Source: Cryobacterium psychrotolerans (GTDB lineage: Bacteria; Actinomycetota; Actinomycetes; Actinomycetales; Microbacteriaceae). From it: a stretch of 64,000 nt of DNA. A model generated the notes under the pieces. That model saw only the letters and a program-made list of their open reading frames with translations, did no database searches and was not told where the DNA came from. The first letter of the stretch is position 1; each line of letters starts with the position of its first letter. The position numbers and the translations under genes are program-made. The stretch spans positions 62,001 to 126,000 of the forward strand of contig NZ_FNFU01000007.1 of assembly GCF_900101115.1 (NCBI RefSeq), given 5' to 3'. Positions 24,470 to 35,300 of this stretch are shown here, in pieces.

Positions 24470-25648
24470 ATGGCGAAACCTACACGTGTGGTCATCGCCA
24501 CGCGGCTGTTCCCGCCGGAGGTCAGTGCGGGCGCATTCCGCCTGAACGAACTTGCCTCGGGATTCCTTCGCCGCTCCTGCCGGGTGCGCGTCATCACGAC
24601 GACCCCGCCGGCCACGGCCCCGACCGCGGCCGCTGACCGCGACGACCTCGAACTGTCGCGCTTCCCCGTGCTGCGCGACGCCGGCGGCAACGTGCGCGGG
24701 TACCTGCAGTACCTGAGCTTCGACATCCCGCTCGTGCTGCGGTTGCTCGTGTCCCGGTACGACATCGCCGTGTCGGAGGCGCCCCCGACAACGGGAGCGG
24801 TCGTGTCCGTGATCAGCAGGCTCAAGCGCCGCCCGTACGCGTACTACGCGGCGGACATCTGGACCGATGGCCTGACCGCGCTCAAGTCGCCGCGACTGGT
24901 CATTTCCCTGATGCGCGCCTTCGAGGGCCATGTGATGCGCCACGCCTCCACGGTGCTGTCGATCTCCGACGAGGTCACCGTGCGGATCCGCGAGTTCGGC
25001 GTCGACGCCGCGAAGATCGCCACCGTCGGCAATGGCGTCGACACCACGGTCTTCACCCTCGACGGACCCGTCGCCGAGAGCACACACCCCTACCTGATCT
25101 ACACCGGCACGATGTCGGAATGGCAGGGCGCGGACATCTTCGTGCGCGCGATGCCGCGGGTGCTCGCGCGGTTCCCCGACGCTCAGCTGCGCTTCTTCGG
25201 CCAGGGCGCGTCCGAGGCCGAGCTGCGCCGGCGAGCCGCCGAACTCGCGCCGGGAAGCGTGTTCTTCGGCGGTGTGATCGCGCCGAGCGAGGCGGCCACC
25301 TGGCTCCGCGGGGCCGCCGCGGCCCTGGTGAGCATCGCCCCGGGCCTGGGTTATGACTTCGCCCGGCCCACCAAGACGTACGCCGCGGCCGCCTGCGGCA
25401 CCGCCGTCGTTTTCGCCGGCGTGGGCAGCGGCGCCGCCCTGGTGCGCGACAACGGGCTGGGCGAACACGCCGAGTTCACGGTCGACGCCGTCGGCGACGC
25501 GATGATCCGCGCCCTCGAAGCGCACCAGTCCGGGGAAGCCGCCCGCCTGCGCGCGCACCGCGTGGCCTGGACCGAACAGAACGCCTCCCTCCGCGCCGTC
25601 GGCAACCTGGCCGCCGAAGCCGTGCTCACCGGGGGCGGGCTGTCGTGA
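24470..25648 (+). CDS. GT4 glycosyltransferase (WbuB-like)
   Basis: A 392-aa GT-B protein. It begins VVIATRLFPPEVSAGAFRLNELA. The donor domain has TVGNGVDTTVF, YTGTMSEWQGADIFVRA, RFFGQGA and the final DFARPTKTYAAAACGTAVVFAG. The two-domain layout and lengths match the WbuB/GT4 group. It adds a hexose or hexosamine derivative to the growing glycan. Because it follows the diamino-sugar trio by 3 bases, it is the best candidate to transfer that sugar; this is an inference from order only. Confidence 0.83.
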   Translation: MAKPTRVVIATRLFPPEVSAGAFRLNELASGFLRRSCRVRVITTTPPATAPTAAADRDDLELSRFPVLRDAGGNVRGYLQYLSFDIPLVLRLLVSRYDIAVSEAPPTTGAVVSVISRLKRRPYAYYAADIWTDGLTALKSPRLVISLMRAFEGHVMRHASTVLSISDEVTVRIREFGVDAAKIATVGNGVDTTVFTLDGPVAESTHPYLIYTGTMSEWQGADIFVRAMPRVLARFPDAQLRFFGQGASEAELRRRAAELAPGSVFFGGVIAPSEAATWLRGAAAALVSIAPGLGYDFARPTKTYAAAACGTAVVFAGVGSGAALVRDNGLGEHAEFTVDAVGDAMIRALEAHQSGEAARLRAHRVAWTEQNASLRAVGNLAAEAVLTGGGLS

Positions 25649-26908
<1,260 letters not shown>

Positions 26909-26933
26909 CCCGGCGCGGCCGGAGGCGTGACTC

Positions 26934-28895
26934 GTGAGCTGGTTTGAGGCGATCCCCGCGCTGACCGTGGCCGTGCTGACGGTCGTGCTGATCGGCGCGC
27001 CGTTCGCGTGGGCGGTCGGCGCGCGGGGCATCACGTTCCTCGGCCTGAGCGTCGCGAGCTCCGTGTCGGCGGTGGCGCTCTCCTCGGTCGTTGCGCCCCT
27101 GGTCGGGATGCCCTGGAACCTCCTGGCCCCGTTCCTGGTCTCCCTGCCGCTGGCCGCGATCGGGTTCGCGCTGCGCCGCTTCTTCGTGCTGCCGCCGCTC
27201 CCAGGGCCCCGGGAGTGGGGCTCGGTCTTCGGCTGGAGCCTGGCAGCCGTCGCCCTCGGCGGCACCCTGGTCGCCTTCTCGGTGCTGCCCGCCATCGTTC
27301 AGGCGGACACCCCGTCGCAAACCTACGACGCGATCTTCCACCTCAATGCGGTGCAGTGGGTGCTCGACACCGGGGACGCGTCACCGATCAACATGACGAT
27401 GTCGACCCCCGGTTCGAGCGGTTCCTTCTACCCGACGCCGTGGCACGCCATCGTCGCCCTCGTGGTGCAGCTCACCGGCGCCGGGGTCGTGGTGGCCACG
27501 AACGCCGTCGCCGTGGCCACTGCGGCGTTCGTCTGGCCTGTGGCCTGCATCTTCCTGGCCAGGGCGCTCTTCGGCCCTGGGCACCTCGCCCTGGTGCTGA
27601 CCGGGGCCATGAGCGCGGCCTTCGCGTCGTTCCCGATCGTGCTGCTGGGCTTCGGGGTGCTCTACCCCAACCTGCTCGCGGTCGCGCTGGTCCCGATCGC
27701 TCTCGGGCTCCTGGTCATGGCGCTGAGGCAGGACTCGGCCGCCACGCTGAAGCCGGTGGCGCTGTGGCTGCTCACCGCCTGGGTGGTGCTGGGGATGAGC
27801 ATCGCCCACCCGAACGCCCTGTTCAGTCTCTTCGCCCTGAGCGCGCCGCTGCTCGTGCAGGCCTGCGTCGTCTTCGTGCGTCGCCGTCGCCGGGAACCCC
27901 GCTCCGGCGGCCCGATCGCGGCTGCCGTCGTTGCCCTGGCGGCCGCATTCGCCCTCGAAGCCTTCCTCTGGACCCGGGTCGCGACCAGCGACAACGCCTG
28001 GCTGCCCGACCGGCCGTTCCTGGTCTCGATCGCCGAGGCCGCCCTGGCCGGTCCCGGCAACCTGACCCTCGGCTTCGCCGCGTCCATCGTCGTGCTCACC
28101 GGCGTGGTCATCACCCTGTTCCGTCGACGCCTCCTCTGGCTCAGCGCCTCCTGGGCCGTCGCCGTGCTGCTGTTCGCCGTCGCGAACGGCGGCCCCGAGG
28201 GCGCTCTCCGCGACGCGATCACCGGTCTCTGGTACAACGACTCCTTCCGCCTCGCCGCGCTCCTGCCCATTGTGGCGGTGCCCCTGGCCGTGCAGGGACT
28301 GCTCGCGATCATCCGCTTCGCGCAGCGCGGGGCGGATCGTATACTGCCCGGAAGCCGGACCCCGGCCGCCACCCGCGGCGTCTCGGCCGCCGTGGCCGTC
28401 GCCCTGGTGGCCATCGCGGTGGCCGGCACCCAGCTCGGCAACATCCAGGCCGCGCGCTCCAACCTGGCGGCGACCTACCGGATGAGCGACACGAGTCCCC
28501 TGCTCGGCACCGCGGAACGGGATTTCCTCGCCGAGGTCGGCCGGATCGTGCCCGAGGGCGGCGTCATCGCCGGCAACCCGTGGAACGGCAGTTCGCTGGT
28601 CTACGCGTACACCGGCCGCGCCGCCCTCTTCCCGCACGTCGGCGGCAGCTACCCCCAGTCGTACCGCGACCTCGCCGAAGGCCTGGCCCAGGGCACCCCG
28701 GCCGCCTGTGCCGCCGCCGCCGCCCTCGGCGTCGACTACGTGCTCGACTTCGGTGACCGGTACGTCTTCGCCGAAGACGAGCGGGCCGACCAGTACGGTG
28801 GCATCACCGCCGTCGAAGACTCCAGCGTGCTCACGGTTGTCGCCGAGGACGCTGGCTTGAAACTGTACGAAGTAACCGGTTGTGCTGCCCCGTAG
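26934..28895 (+). CDS. large polytopic membrane protein, DUF6541-like (GT-C-type candidate)
   Basis: A 653-aa protein with a dozen or more hydrophobic helices. After the first four helices comes a conserved-looking loop (TPSQTYDAIFHLNAVQWVLD) in which acidic residues could serve like the DxD/DD loop of GT-C glycosyltransferases. A soluble C-terminal part contains EGGVIAGNPWNGSSLVYAYTGR and GVDYVLDFGDRYVF. This layout matches actinobacterial DUF6541 proteins, whose biochemical role is not established. The start GTG at 26934 has GGAGG 8 bases upstream. Extracytoplasmic glycosyl transfer from a polyprenyl-phosphate donor would suit the preceding GT2/DUF2304 pair, but that is inference. Confidence 0.75.
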   Translation: MSWFEAIPALTVAVLTVVLIGAPFAWAVGARGITFLGLSVASSVSAVALSSVVAPLVGMPWNLLAPFLVSLPLAAIGFALRRFFVLPPLPGPREWGSVFGWSLAAVALGGTLVAFSVLPAIVQADTPSQTYDAIFHLNAVQWVLDTGDASPINMTMSTPGSSGSFYPTPWHAIVALVVQLTGAGVVVATNAVAVATAAFVWPVACIFLARALFGPGHLALVLTGAMSAAFASFPIVLLGFGVLYPNLLAVALVPIALGLLVMALRQDSAATLKPVALWLLTAWVVLGMSIAHPNALFSLFALSAPLLVQACVVFVRRRRREPRSGGPIAAAVVALAAAFALEAFLWTRVATSDNAWLPDRPFLVSIAEAALAGPGNLTLGFAASIVVLTGVVITLFRRRLLWLSASWAVAVLLFAVANGGPEGALRDAITGLWYNDSFRLAALLPIVAVPLAVQGLLAIIRFAQRGADRILPGSRTPAATRGVSAAVAVALVAIAVAGTQLGNIQAARSNLAATYRMSDTSPLLGTAERDFLAEVGRIVPEGGVIAGNPWNGSSLVYAYTGRAALFPHVGGSYPQSYRDLAEGLAQGTPAACAAAAALGVDYVLDFGDRYVFAEDERADQYGGITAVEDSSVLTVVAEDAGLKLYEVTGCAAP

Positions 28896-28928
28896 CCCGG
28901 GACAGTGAGAGAAGAAGAGAGAATTCCT

Positions 28929-30218
28929 GTGAAGATCGCCGTCATCGCGCTGGGCAAGATCGGCCTGCCCCTCGCCGTCCAGTTCGCGTCCAAGGGCCAC
29001 GAGGTGGTCGGGGTCGACGTCAACCCCCGCACCGTCGAACTCGTCAACGCCGCCCAGGAGCCGTTCCCCGGCGAGGCGCACCTCCAGGAGCTTCTCTCCG
29101 AGCTGGTCCCCGCCGGCCGGCTCCGGGCCACGACCGACTATGCGGATGCCGTCACCGGCGCCGACGCCGTCGTGCTCGTCGTTCCCCTCTTCGTGGACGC
29201 CGACGCGCGCCCCGACTTCGGCTGGATGGACGCCGCAACCCGCTCGCTCGGCGAGCACCTGACGCCGGGAACCCTGGTCGCCTACGAAACCACCCTCCCC
29301 GTCGGCACGACCCGCAACCGCTGGAAGCCCATGCTCGAGGAAATCTCCGGCCTCACCGAGGGCAGCGACTTCCACCTCGTGTTCTCCCCGGAGCGCGTGC
29401 TGACCGGCCGGATCTTCGAGGACCTCCGCAAGTACCCGAAGCTCATCGGCGGCCTGTCCGACGCCGGCACGGCCAGGGCGATCGAGTTCTACGAAGCGGT
29501 GCTCGACTTCGACCCGCGCCCCGAGCTCCCCCGCCCGAACGGTGTCTGGGACCTCGGCTCCGCCGAGGCATCCGAGCTGGCCAAGCTCGCCGAAACCACG
29601 TACCGCGACGTGAACATCGGCCTGGCCAACCAGTTCGCCCGCTTCGCCCAGAAGTCCGGGATCGACATCTACAAGGTGATCGAAGCCTCCAACTCGCAGC
29701 CGTTCAGCCACATCCACCAGCCCGGCATCGCCGTCGGCGGACACTGCATCCCCGTGTACCCGCGCCTCTACCTCTGGAACGACCCGGATGCCACGGTCGT
29801 GCGGGCCGCACGCGAGGCGAACCTGGCCATGCCCGAGTACACCATCGGCCTGCTCGAGGGCGCCTACGGCGACGTGCGCGGCGCTCGCGTGGTCGTGCTG
29901 GGAGCCGCCTACCGCGGCGGCGTGAAGGAGACCGCCTTCTCCGGTGTGTTCGACACCGTGAAGGCCCTCGAGTCCCGCGGCGCCGAGGTGCTCGTGCACG
30001 ACCCCCTCTACGACGACTCCGAGCTCGTGTCCCTCGGGTTCACCCCGTACCACCTCGGCGAGCCCGTCGACGCCGCCGTGGTGCAGGCGGACCACGCGGA
30101 GTACCGCACGCTCGGCGCCGCCGACCTGCCCGGAATCACCGCGTTCATCGACGGCCGGCGGGTCAGCTCGGCCGAGGCCTGGGCCGGCGTGACCTACCGG
30201 GTCATCGGACGGCCGTAA
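28929..30218 (+). CDS. nucleotide-sugar 6-dehydrogenase, WbpA/WecC-like
   Basis: A 429-aa UDP-glucose/GDP-mannose dehydrogenase-family enzyme. The N-terminal Rossmann site reads KIAVIALGKIGLPLAVQFA; VGVDVNP and SPERVLTGR follow. The catalytic cysteine lies in GGHCIPVYP (Cys273), and a second Rossmann domain carries VVVLGAAYRGGVKETAFS. It oxidises C6 of a UDP-N-acetylhexosamine to the uronic acid in two NAD-dependent steps. FSPERVLTGR and the Pro in CIPVYP fit the UDP-GlcNAc/ManNAc group better than UDP-glucose dehydrogenase. The start GTG at 28929 follows an AG-rich ribosome site; an in-frame ATG lies 24 bases farther upstream. It would be the first enzyme of the UDP-ManNAc3NAcA route. Confidence 0.9.
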   Translation: MKIAVIALGKIGLPLAVQFASKGHEVVGVDVNPRTVELVNAAQEPFPGEAHLQELLSELVPAGRLRATTDYADAVTGADAVVLVVPLFVDADARPDFGWMDAATRSLGEHLTPGTLVAYETTLPVGTTRNRWKPMLEEISGLTEGSDFHLVFSPERVLTGRIFEDLRKYPKLIGGLSDAGTARAIEFYEAVLDFDPRPELPRPNGVWDLGSAEASELAKLAETTYRDVNIGLANQFARFAQKSGIDIYKVIEASNSQPFSHIHQPGIAVGGHCIPVYPRLYLWNDPDATVVRAAREANLAMPEYTIGLLEGAYGDVRGARVVVLGAAYRGGVKETAFSGVFDTVKALESRGAEVLVHDPLYDDSELVSLGFTPYHLGEPVDAAVVQADHAEYRTLGAADLPGITAFIDGRRVSSAEAWAGVTYRVIGRP

Positions 30219-30220
30219 CC

Positions 30221-31240
30221 GTGGGCGCGGCCCAGCCGAAGGTGCGCGTGCTCTACGTGAACGATGCCGCGTTCACGGGGCAGCGCATCCTCGAGCGCGC
30301 CGCGCGCGACGGCCAGCCCTGGCGTTTCTTCCCCAGGGCGGTCGCCGACCCGGGGTGGTCGGGCCCGATCGGCCGCCTCCGCTTCGCCGCGCGCGGGGCG
30401 GCCTGGGTGGCCCGGCTGGCCCTGGCGGCGGCCCGGGTGGACCTGCTCCACGTGCACTCGGGGGCGATGCTCAAGCACACCCGGTTCGTGCCCAAGCCGT
30501 TCGTGCTGCACCTGCACGGGACCGACATCCGCACCCTGCAGTACGACCCGGCCTGGCGCGATTCCATCCTCTGGGGGGTGCGAAAGGCGCGGGCCGTGGT
30601 CTACTCGACGCCCGACCTGGCCGAGCACATCCTGCCGCACCGCCCCGACGCGATCTACCTCCCGGTGCCCGTGACCCTCTCGGCGCTGCCCGCACCGGCC
30701 GAGGCCCCCGAGCGCCGGGTCTTCTTCTGCTCCCGCTGGGAAGACGTCAAGGGGCTCGAGTATGCCCTCGCCATCGCCCGGGAGCTCGTGCGCGGCCTCC
30801 CGCCGGGGTACGAGGTCACCGGCCTCGACTGGGGTCCCGGCGCAGCTGCGGCCCGCGCGGCCGGCGTGCGCCTGGTGCCGCGGATGCCGCACGATCGGTA
30901 CCTCGACTTCATCGCCGCGTCCACGGCCGTGGTCGGCCAGAGCGCCGGCATGATCGGGTCGAGCGAGCTCGAGGCCCTCGGCATCGGCGTGCCGGTCTAC
31001 GTTCCGCTCCGGCCCGGGCTCTACCCGGACGCCCCGCCCGTCGGCGGAGGCGCCGACGCGTTCGAGCACCCCGAAGCCGTGGCCGCCGCGCTGGTCTCGG
31101 ACCTCGCCGCGGGCATCCGGGACACGAAGGCGGGCCCCGCCTGGATTGCCCGCACCCACGAGACCGAGCTCGCCTACCGGCGGCTGGCCGCGCTCTATCC
31201 GACCCTGGTCATCAGTGCACGGGGGCGAGCAGCTCGGTAA
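30221..31240 (+). CDS. glycosyltransferase, HGTDIR family (paralog of 17787)
   Basis: A 339-aa GT-B-like protein that begins at GTG two bases after the dehydrogenase stop, with VRVLYVNDAAFTGQRILERA. It shares with the protein at 17787 the landmarks LLHVHSG, VLHLHGTDIR, VVYSTPDL, FFCSRWEDVK and SSELEALGIGVPVYVPL. It is the last gene of the plus-strand operon. Its final 29 bases overlap the end of the convergent gene at 31212. Its role is transfer of an unidentified sugar. The frame continues far upstream, antisense-free but over the dehydrogenase, so the upstream part is not this gene. Confidence 0.78.
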   Translation: MGAAQPKVRVLYVNDAAFTGQRILERAARDGQPWRFFPRAVADPGWSGPIGRLRFAARGAAWVARLALAAARVDLLHVHSGAMLKHTRFVPKPFVLHLHGTDIRTLQYDPAWRDSILWGVRKARAVVYSTPDLAEHILPHRPDAIYLPVPVTLSALPAPAEAPERRVFFCSRWEDVKGLEYALAIARELVRGLPPGYEVTGLDWGPGAAAARAAGVRLVPRMPHDRYLDFIAASTAVVGQSAGMIGSSELEALGIGVPVYVPLRPGLYPDAPPVGGGADAFEHPEAVAAALVSDLAAGIRDTKAGPAWIARTHETELAYRRLAALYPTLVISARGRAAR

Positions 31241-32372
31241 GGATCTGCTCCTGGGCCCGCTCGTCTTCGCGCGAGTTGAGCACCTCGGCCGCACGATGCG
31301 CGTTCGCCTTGTACCGGGCGACGTCCTGCTCGGTCAGGTCGCACAGCACGGCAACGAGGTCGTCGACGCTGAAGCCCGCCGTCAGACGGCCGAGGTCGTG
31401 TTCGCGGAGCAGGACATCCGTCTCGACCGCGGGGCTGAAGACCAGGGCCAGCCGCGCCTGCACGAAGTCGAAGAACTTGTTCGGCAGCATCAGCCTGTGG
31501 TTGGTGGTGCGCGGTGGCAGTACGAAGACGCCCACGTCGTAGGCGTTGAGCACGCGCGGCAGGTCGGCGGGCGCCACCGGGTCGTGCACGCGCACGCGGT
31601 CCGACTCGGAGGCCAGGGCGACGAGCGAGTCCCAGTAGCTGTCGCTGCCGCGCGCCTTCACCAGGTAGAGGTCGAGGGTGAAGCGGTCGTCAAGGCGTTT
31701 GGTGGCCTCGATCAGGGTTTCGATGCTCCGCCCTGGCACGGCGCCGCCGCTGTGCACCAGGCGGATGCGCCCCTCCTGCATCGGGGACGGCGACAGGTCC
31801 TGGAACCCGATGGCGTTCCTCACGATGCGCGATTGCACGCCGAATTGCTCCTCGTAGAGCTTCGCGATCGAGCCGTTGATCGTCGACACGACCGTCGTGC
31901 CCGGCAGGTACCGGGCGCAGACCCAGGTCATGAACGGGGCCACGAGCAGACGCCAGGACAGCACGTGGGTACGTTCCTCCGGAGCCCATTCGTGCATATC
32001 GCCCCAGACCGGTGCGCCCTGGGCTATCCGATGCGCCAGCGGAAGCGCCCGCGCCTCGTTGGCGACAACCAGGTCGAACTCCCGCCCAGCGAGCAGCTTC
32101 AGAGCGCTCTGCATCGCCGGGGCGTCCAACACGACCGAGCGGTAGGCCCTGACGGCGAGCTTGAGCACCCCCAGCGGGGTCTGCGGCAGGGACGGCAGTG
32201 CGGAGTCGACCCGGATGTGCTCGGCGACGCCGGGCGGGGCCTCGCCGTACCCGATCGTCGTCACCGAACCGAATTTCCGCAGGACCTCCAGCTGCCGGAG
32301 CACGCGGGAGTCGGCAAGGAAATTCGAGAACGAAATGCAGAGGATGCGGGGTGGAGTGGACACCCCGCCCAT
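31212..32372 (-). CDS. glycosyltransferase, GT4-like
   Basis: A 386-aa protein. ILCISFSNFLADSRVLRQLEVLRKFG is the typical opening of one GT4 subgroup. VANEARALPLAHRIA, GDMHEW, RNAIGFQDL, RLVHSGGAVPGRSIETLIEA and LMLPNKFFDFVQARLALVFSP follow in order, the last being the donor-binding end. The ATG at 32372 is listed; a GTG three codons inside (32363) has AGGA 10 bases upstream and is an alternative. It starts 22 bases after the LGFP-protein stop, so it may be co-transcribed with that gene. Its 3' end overlaps the convergent glycosyltransferase by 29 bases. Confidence 0.8.
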   Translation of the reverse strand: MGGVSTPPRILCISFSNFLADSRVLRQLEVLRKFGSVTTIGYGEAPPGVAEHIRVDSALPSLPQTPLGVLKLAVRAYRSVVLDAPAMQSALKLLAGREFDLVVANEARALPLAHRIAQGAPVWGDMHEWAPEERTHVLSWRLLVAPFMTWVCARYLPGTTVVSTINGSIAKLYEEQFGVQSRIVRNAIGFQDLSPSPMQEGRIRLVHSGGAVPGRSIETLIEATKRLDDRFTLDLYLVKARGSDSYWDSLVALASESDRVRVHDPVAPADLPRVLNAYDVGVFVLPPRTTNHRLMLPNKFFDFVQARLALVFSPAVETDVLLREHDLGRLTAGFSVDDLVAVLCDLTEQDVARYKANAHRAAEVLNSREDERAQEQILTELLAPVH

Positions 32373-32394
32373 CCTATGCCGCCGTCCGATCAAC

Positions 32395-35300
32395 TCAGAA
32401 CGTGACCGCTCCTCCTGCCGTCGTCCACCGGACGCGTCCACCCTGGAACGCCTGCTCGAGCACCCCGGGCGAGACGACCCTGGTGCTCTCGAGCGGATAG
32501 CCCAGCTTGCCGGCCGGCCCGCCGTTGGAGTAGTAGTACTCGCCGATTTCGCGGGCGACCCGGTCGATGCTGGTCGCGGACGACCAGACCAGCCAGCCGT
32601 TGGCGAACTCCTGGCTCGTCCCGCCCTTTGCGTCGACCTTGCCGGCCGCGGCCGGGTAACCGAGCACACCACTCGGCCCGCCGAGGGCGGAGTACGACGC
32701 GCCGACAATGCCGGTCACGGCGTCGAGCCCGCTCGCGGCCCCGTAGTACAGCCAGCCGCCCACGAACCGCTGGCCGTTCCCGCCGTCCTTGTAGACCGTC
32801 GTGCTGCTGATCGGGTGACCGAATTTGCCGCCGACCCCGCCGACCGTGAGGTACTGGTCGGCCATCGGCTTCAGCACGTAGTGGATGCCCCGCGTGGGCG
32901 ACCAGTACAGGGTGCCCTTCTGGAAGGTCTGGCTGAGCCCGTTTCCGGGTTCCGCCTTCTGCGCCGCCAGCGGATAGCCGAGGCGACCGCCGGGGCCGCC
33001 GAGCGCCGCGTAGGAGTAGCCGATCCTGCCGACCACGGCGTCGAGCCCGGTCGCCGCCCCGTAGTAGAGCCAGCCCCCCACGAAGGCCTGGCCGTTCCCG
33101 CCGTCGGGGTAGACCGTCGTGCTGCTGGTCGGGTGACCCCACCTGCCACCGACGCCGCCGACCTTGAGGTACTGGTCGGCCATGGGCTTCAGCACATAGT
33201 GGATGCCGCGCGTGGGCGACCAGTACAGCGTGCCCTTCTCGAACGCCTGGCTGAGCCCGCTGCCGGGTTCCGACTTCTGCGCCGCCAGCGGGTAACCGAG
33301 GCGCCCGCCGGGGCCGCCGAGCGCCGCGTAGGAGTAGCCGATCTTGCCGACGACGGCGTCGAGCCCGGTCGCCTCCCCATAGTAGAGCCAGCCGCCCACG
33401 AAGCGCTGGCCGCTCCCGCCGTCCTTGTAGACCGTGGTGCTGCTGATCGGGTGGCCGAACGTGCCGCCGACGCCGCCGACCGTGAGGTACTCGTCGGCCA
33501 TGGGCTTCAGCACATAGTGGATGCCGCGCGTCGGCGACCAGTACAGCGTGCCCTTCTGGAACGCCTGGCTGAGCCCGCTGCCCGGTTCATTCTTCTGCGC
33601 CGCCAGCGGGTAACCGAGGCGCCCGCCGGGGCCGCCCAGCGCCCGGTAGGAGTTGTCGATGAGGCCGACCGTCGCATCGAGCCCGGTCCCCGCGGACCAG
33701 AACAGCGACCCGTTCAGGAAGCGCTGGCCCTGTCCGCCATCCAGGTAGACCGTCGTGTTGCTGATCGGGTGGCCGTACTTCCCCGCGACGCCGCCGACCG
33801 TGAGGTACTGGTCGGCCATCGTTGCGAGCAGGTAGTAGCCGCCCTGCGTCGGAGACCAGTAGAGCGTGCCCTTCTGGAAGGCCTGGCTGAATCCATCGTT
33901 CGGCTCGGTCTTCTGCGGCGCCACCGGGTAGCCCAGGGGCCCGACGGGGCCGCCCGACTTCGCATAGGTCTCGCCGATCTTGCCGATCGTCGCGTCGAGC
34001 CCGGTGGCCGTCGACAGGTAGAGCCAGCCCTTCTGGAAGCGCTGCCCCTGTCCGCCATCCGGGTACGTGGTCGTGTTCTCGGCCGGGGGCCCGTAGGTTC
34101 CTGCGGCGCCGCCCAGCTTGGCGTATTCGCCACCCAGCGCGGTCAGGACATACTTCGTGCCGAGGGTCGGCGAGGAGTACAGGGTTCCCTTTTGGAACAG
34201 CTGGCTGCTGGTGCCGGAGGAATCGACGACCTGGGCCGCCAGGGGGTACCCGAGCACGCCGGCCGGACCGCCGAGGGAGCTGTACGCCGTGGCGATTGCC
34301 CCGGAGAGCCGGTGGATGCTCGTGGTCGGCGACCAGTACAGGGCACCCTTCTGGAAGTTCTGGCTCGCTCCCCCGCCCGGCTCGACCTTCGCTGCCGCGA
34401 TCGGGAAGCCGAGCACGCCGGCGGGACCGTCCAGGGTGGCGTACGACCGGCCGACCGGGCCGGAGACCAGATGGATGCTCGTCGTCGGCGAGTAGTACAG
34501 CCAGCCCTTCTGGAAGGCCTGGCTCGCACCGGAACCCGGCTCGGTCTTCGGGTTGGTGGTTGGGTAGCCCAGGATGCCGTTGGGTCCCTTCAGGGCGATG
34601 TAGGAGCGGCCCACGTTAGCCGTGGTGCGGAACGCGCCGGTCGCGCTGTGCCAGTAGGCCCATCCGTACTGGAAGGCCTGGCCGATGCCGCCGTCGGGGT
34701 ATGTGATCGGCTGGGACGTGGCCGTGCCCAGCAGGCCGATGGTGGTCGAGTCGAGGCTGGCCAGCGAGGACGAGGTGGCGTAGCCGCCCGTGGTCGACCC
34801 GAACCAGTCGGTGAACAGCCGCCAGAAGTTGCGGTTGCCGTAGGCGGAGCAGGAGTTGCCGGTGCCGTACATGTTCGCGAGCGCCGCGGCGTTGGGGCGG
34901 TACGGGGTGTAGATGTAGAGTCCGGCGGTGGCCTGGTTCTGGATGTACACGGAGGAACTGCCGCAGGCGGAGTTGGGGTTCCAGAGGATGGTGTTGTACC
35001 GGCCGGCGACGTACCCGCGGGACGCGGGTCGGGCCTGGTACTTCTTGAACATGTAGGCGGCCTGGTACACCTGGTTGAAGAAGCCGTAATACAGCGAGTC
35101 GCAGACGGAGGTGTCGGGGCAGCCGAAGCCGGTGGCCTTGCGGTAGATGCTGGCGGTAGGGTGTGTCCCCGTGACCAGCCCCTGCTCCTTCTCGAGCAGC
35201 ACGAGGAGGGCCTTCGGGTTGATGCCGCAGGCCATCCCGACCTTGGCGATGATGGAGGCGGCGGTTTCGTTCAGCTGGCCGGCGTAGGCCGCGCAGCCTT

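Noticed and set aside
27381-30095. Minus-strand open frame of about 900 codons
   Set aside because: It is antisense to the membrane protein and the dehydrogenase, Gly/Asp/Glu-rich low complexity with no family motif.
32683-33954. CRISPR-like regular repeats
   Set aside because: The repeats are 318-bp in-frame coding units of the LGFP protein, with no spacers and no cas genes in the window.
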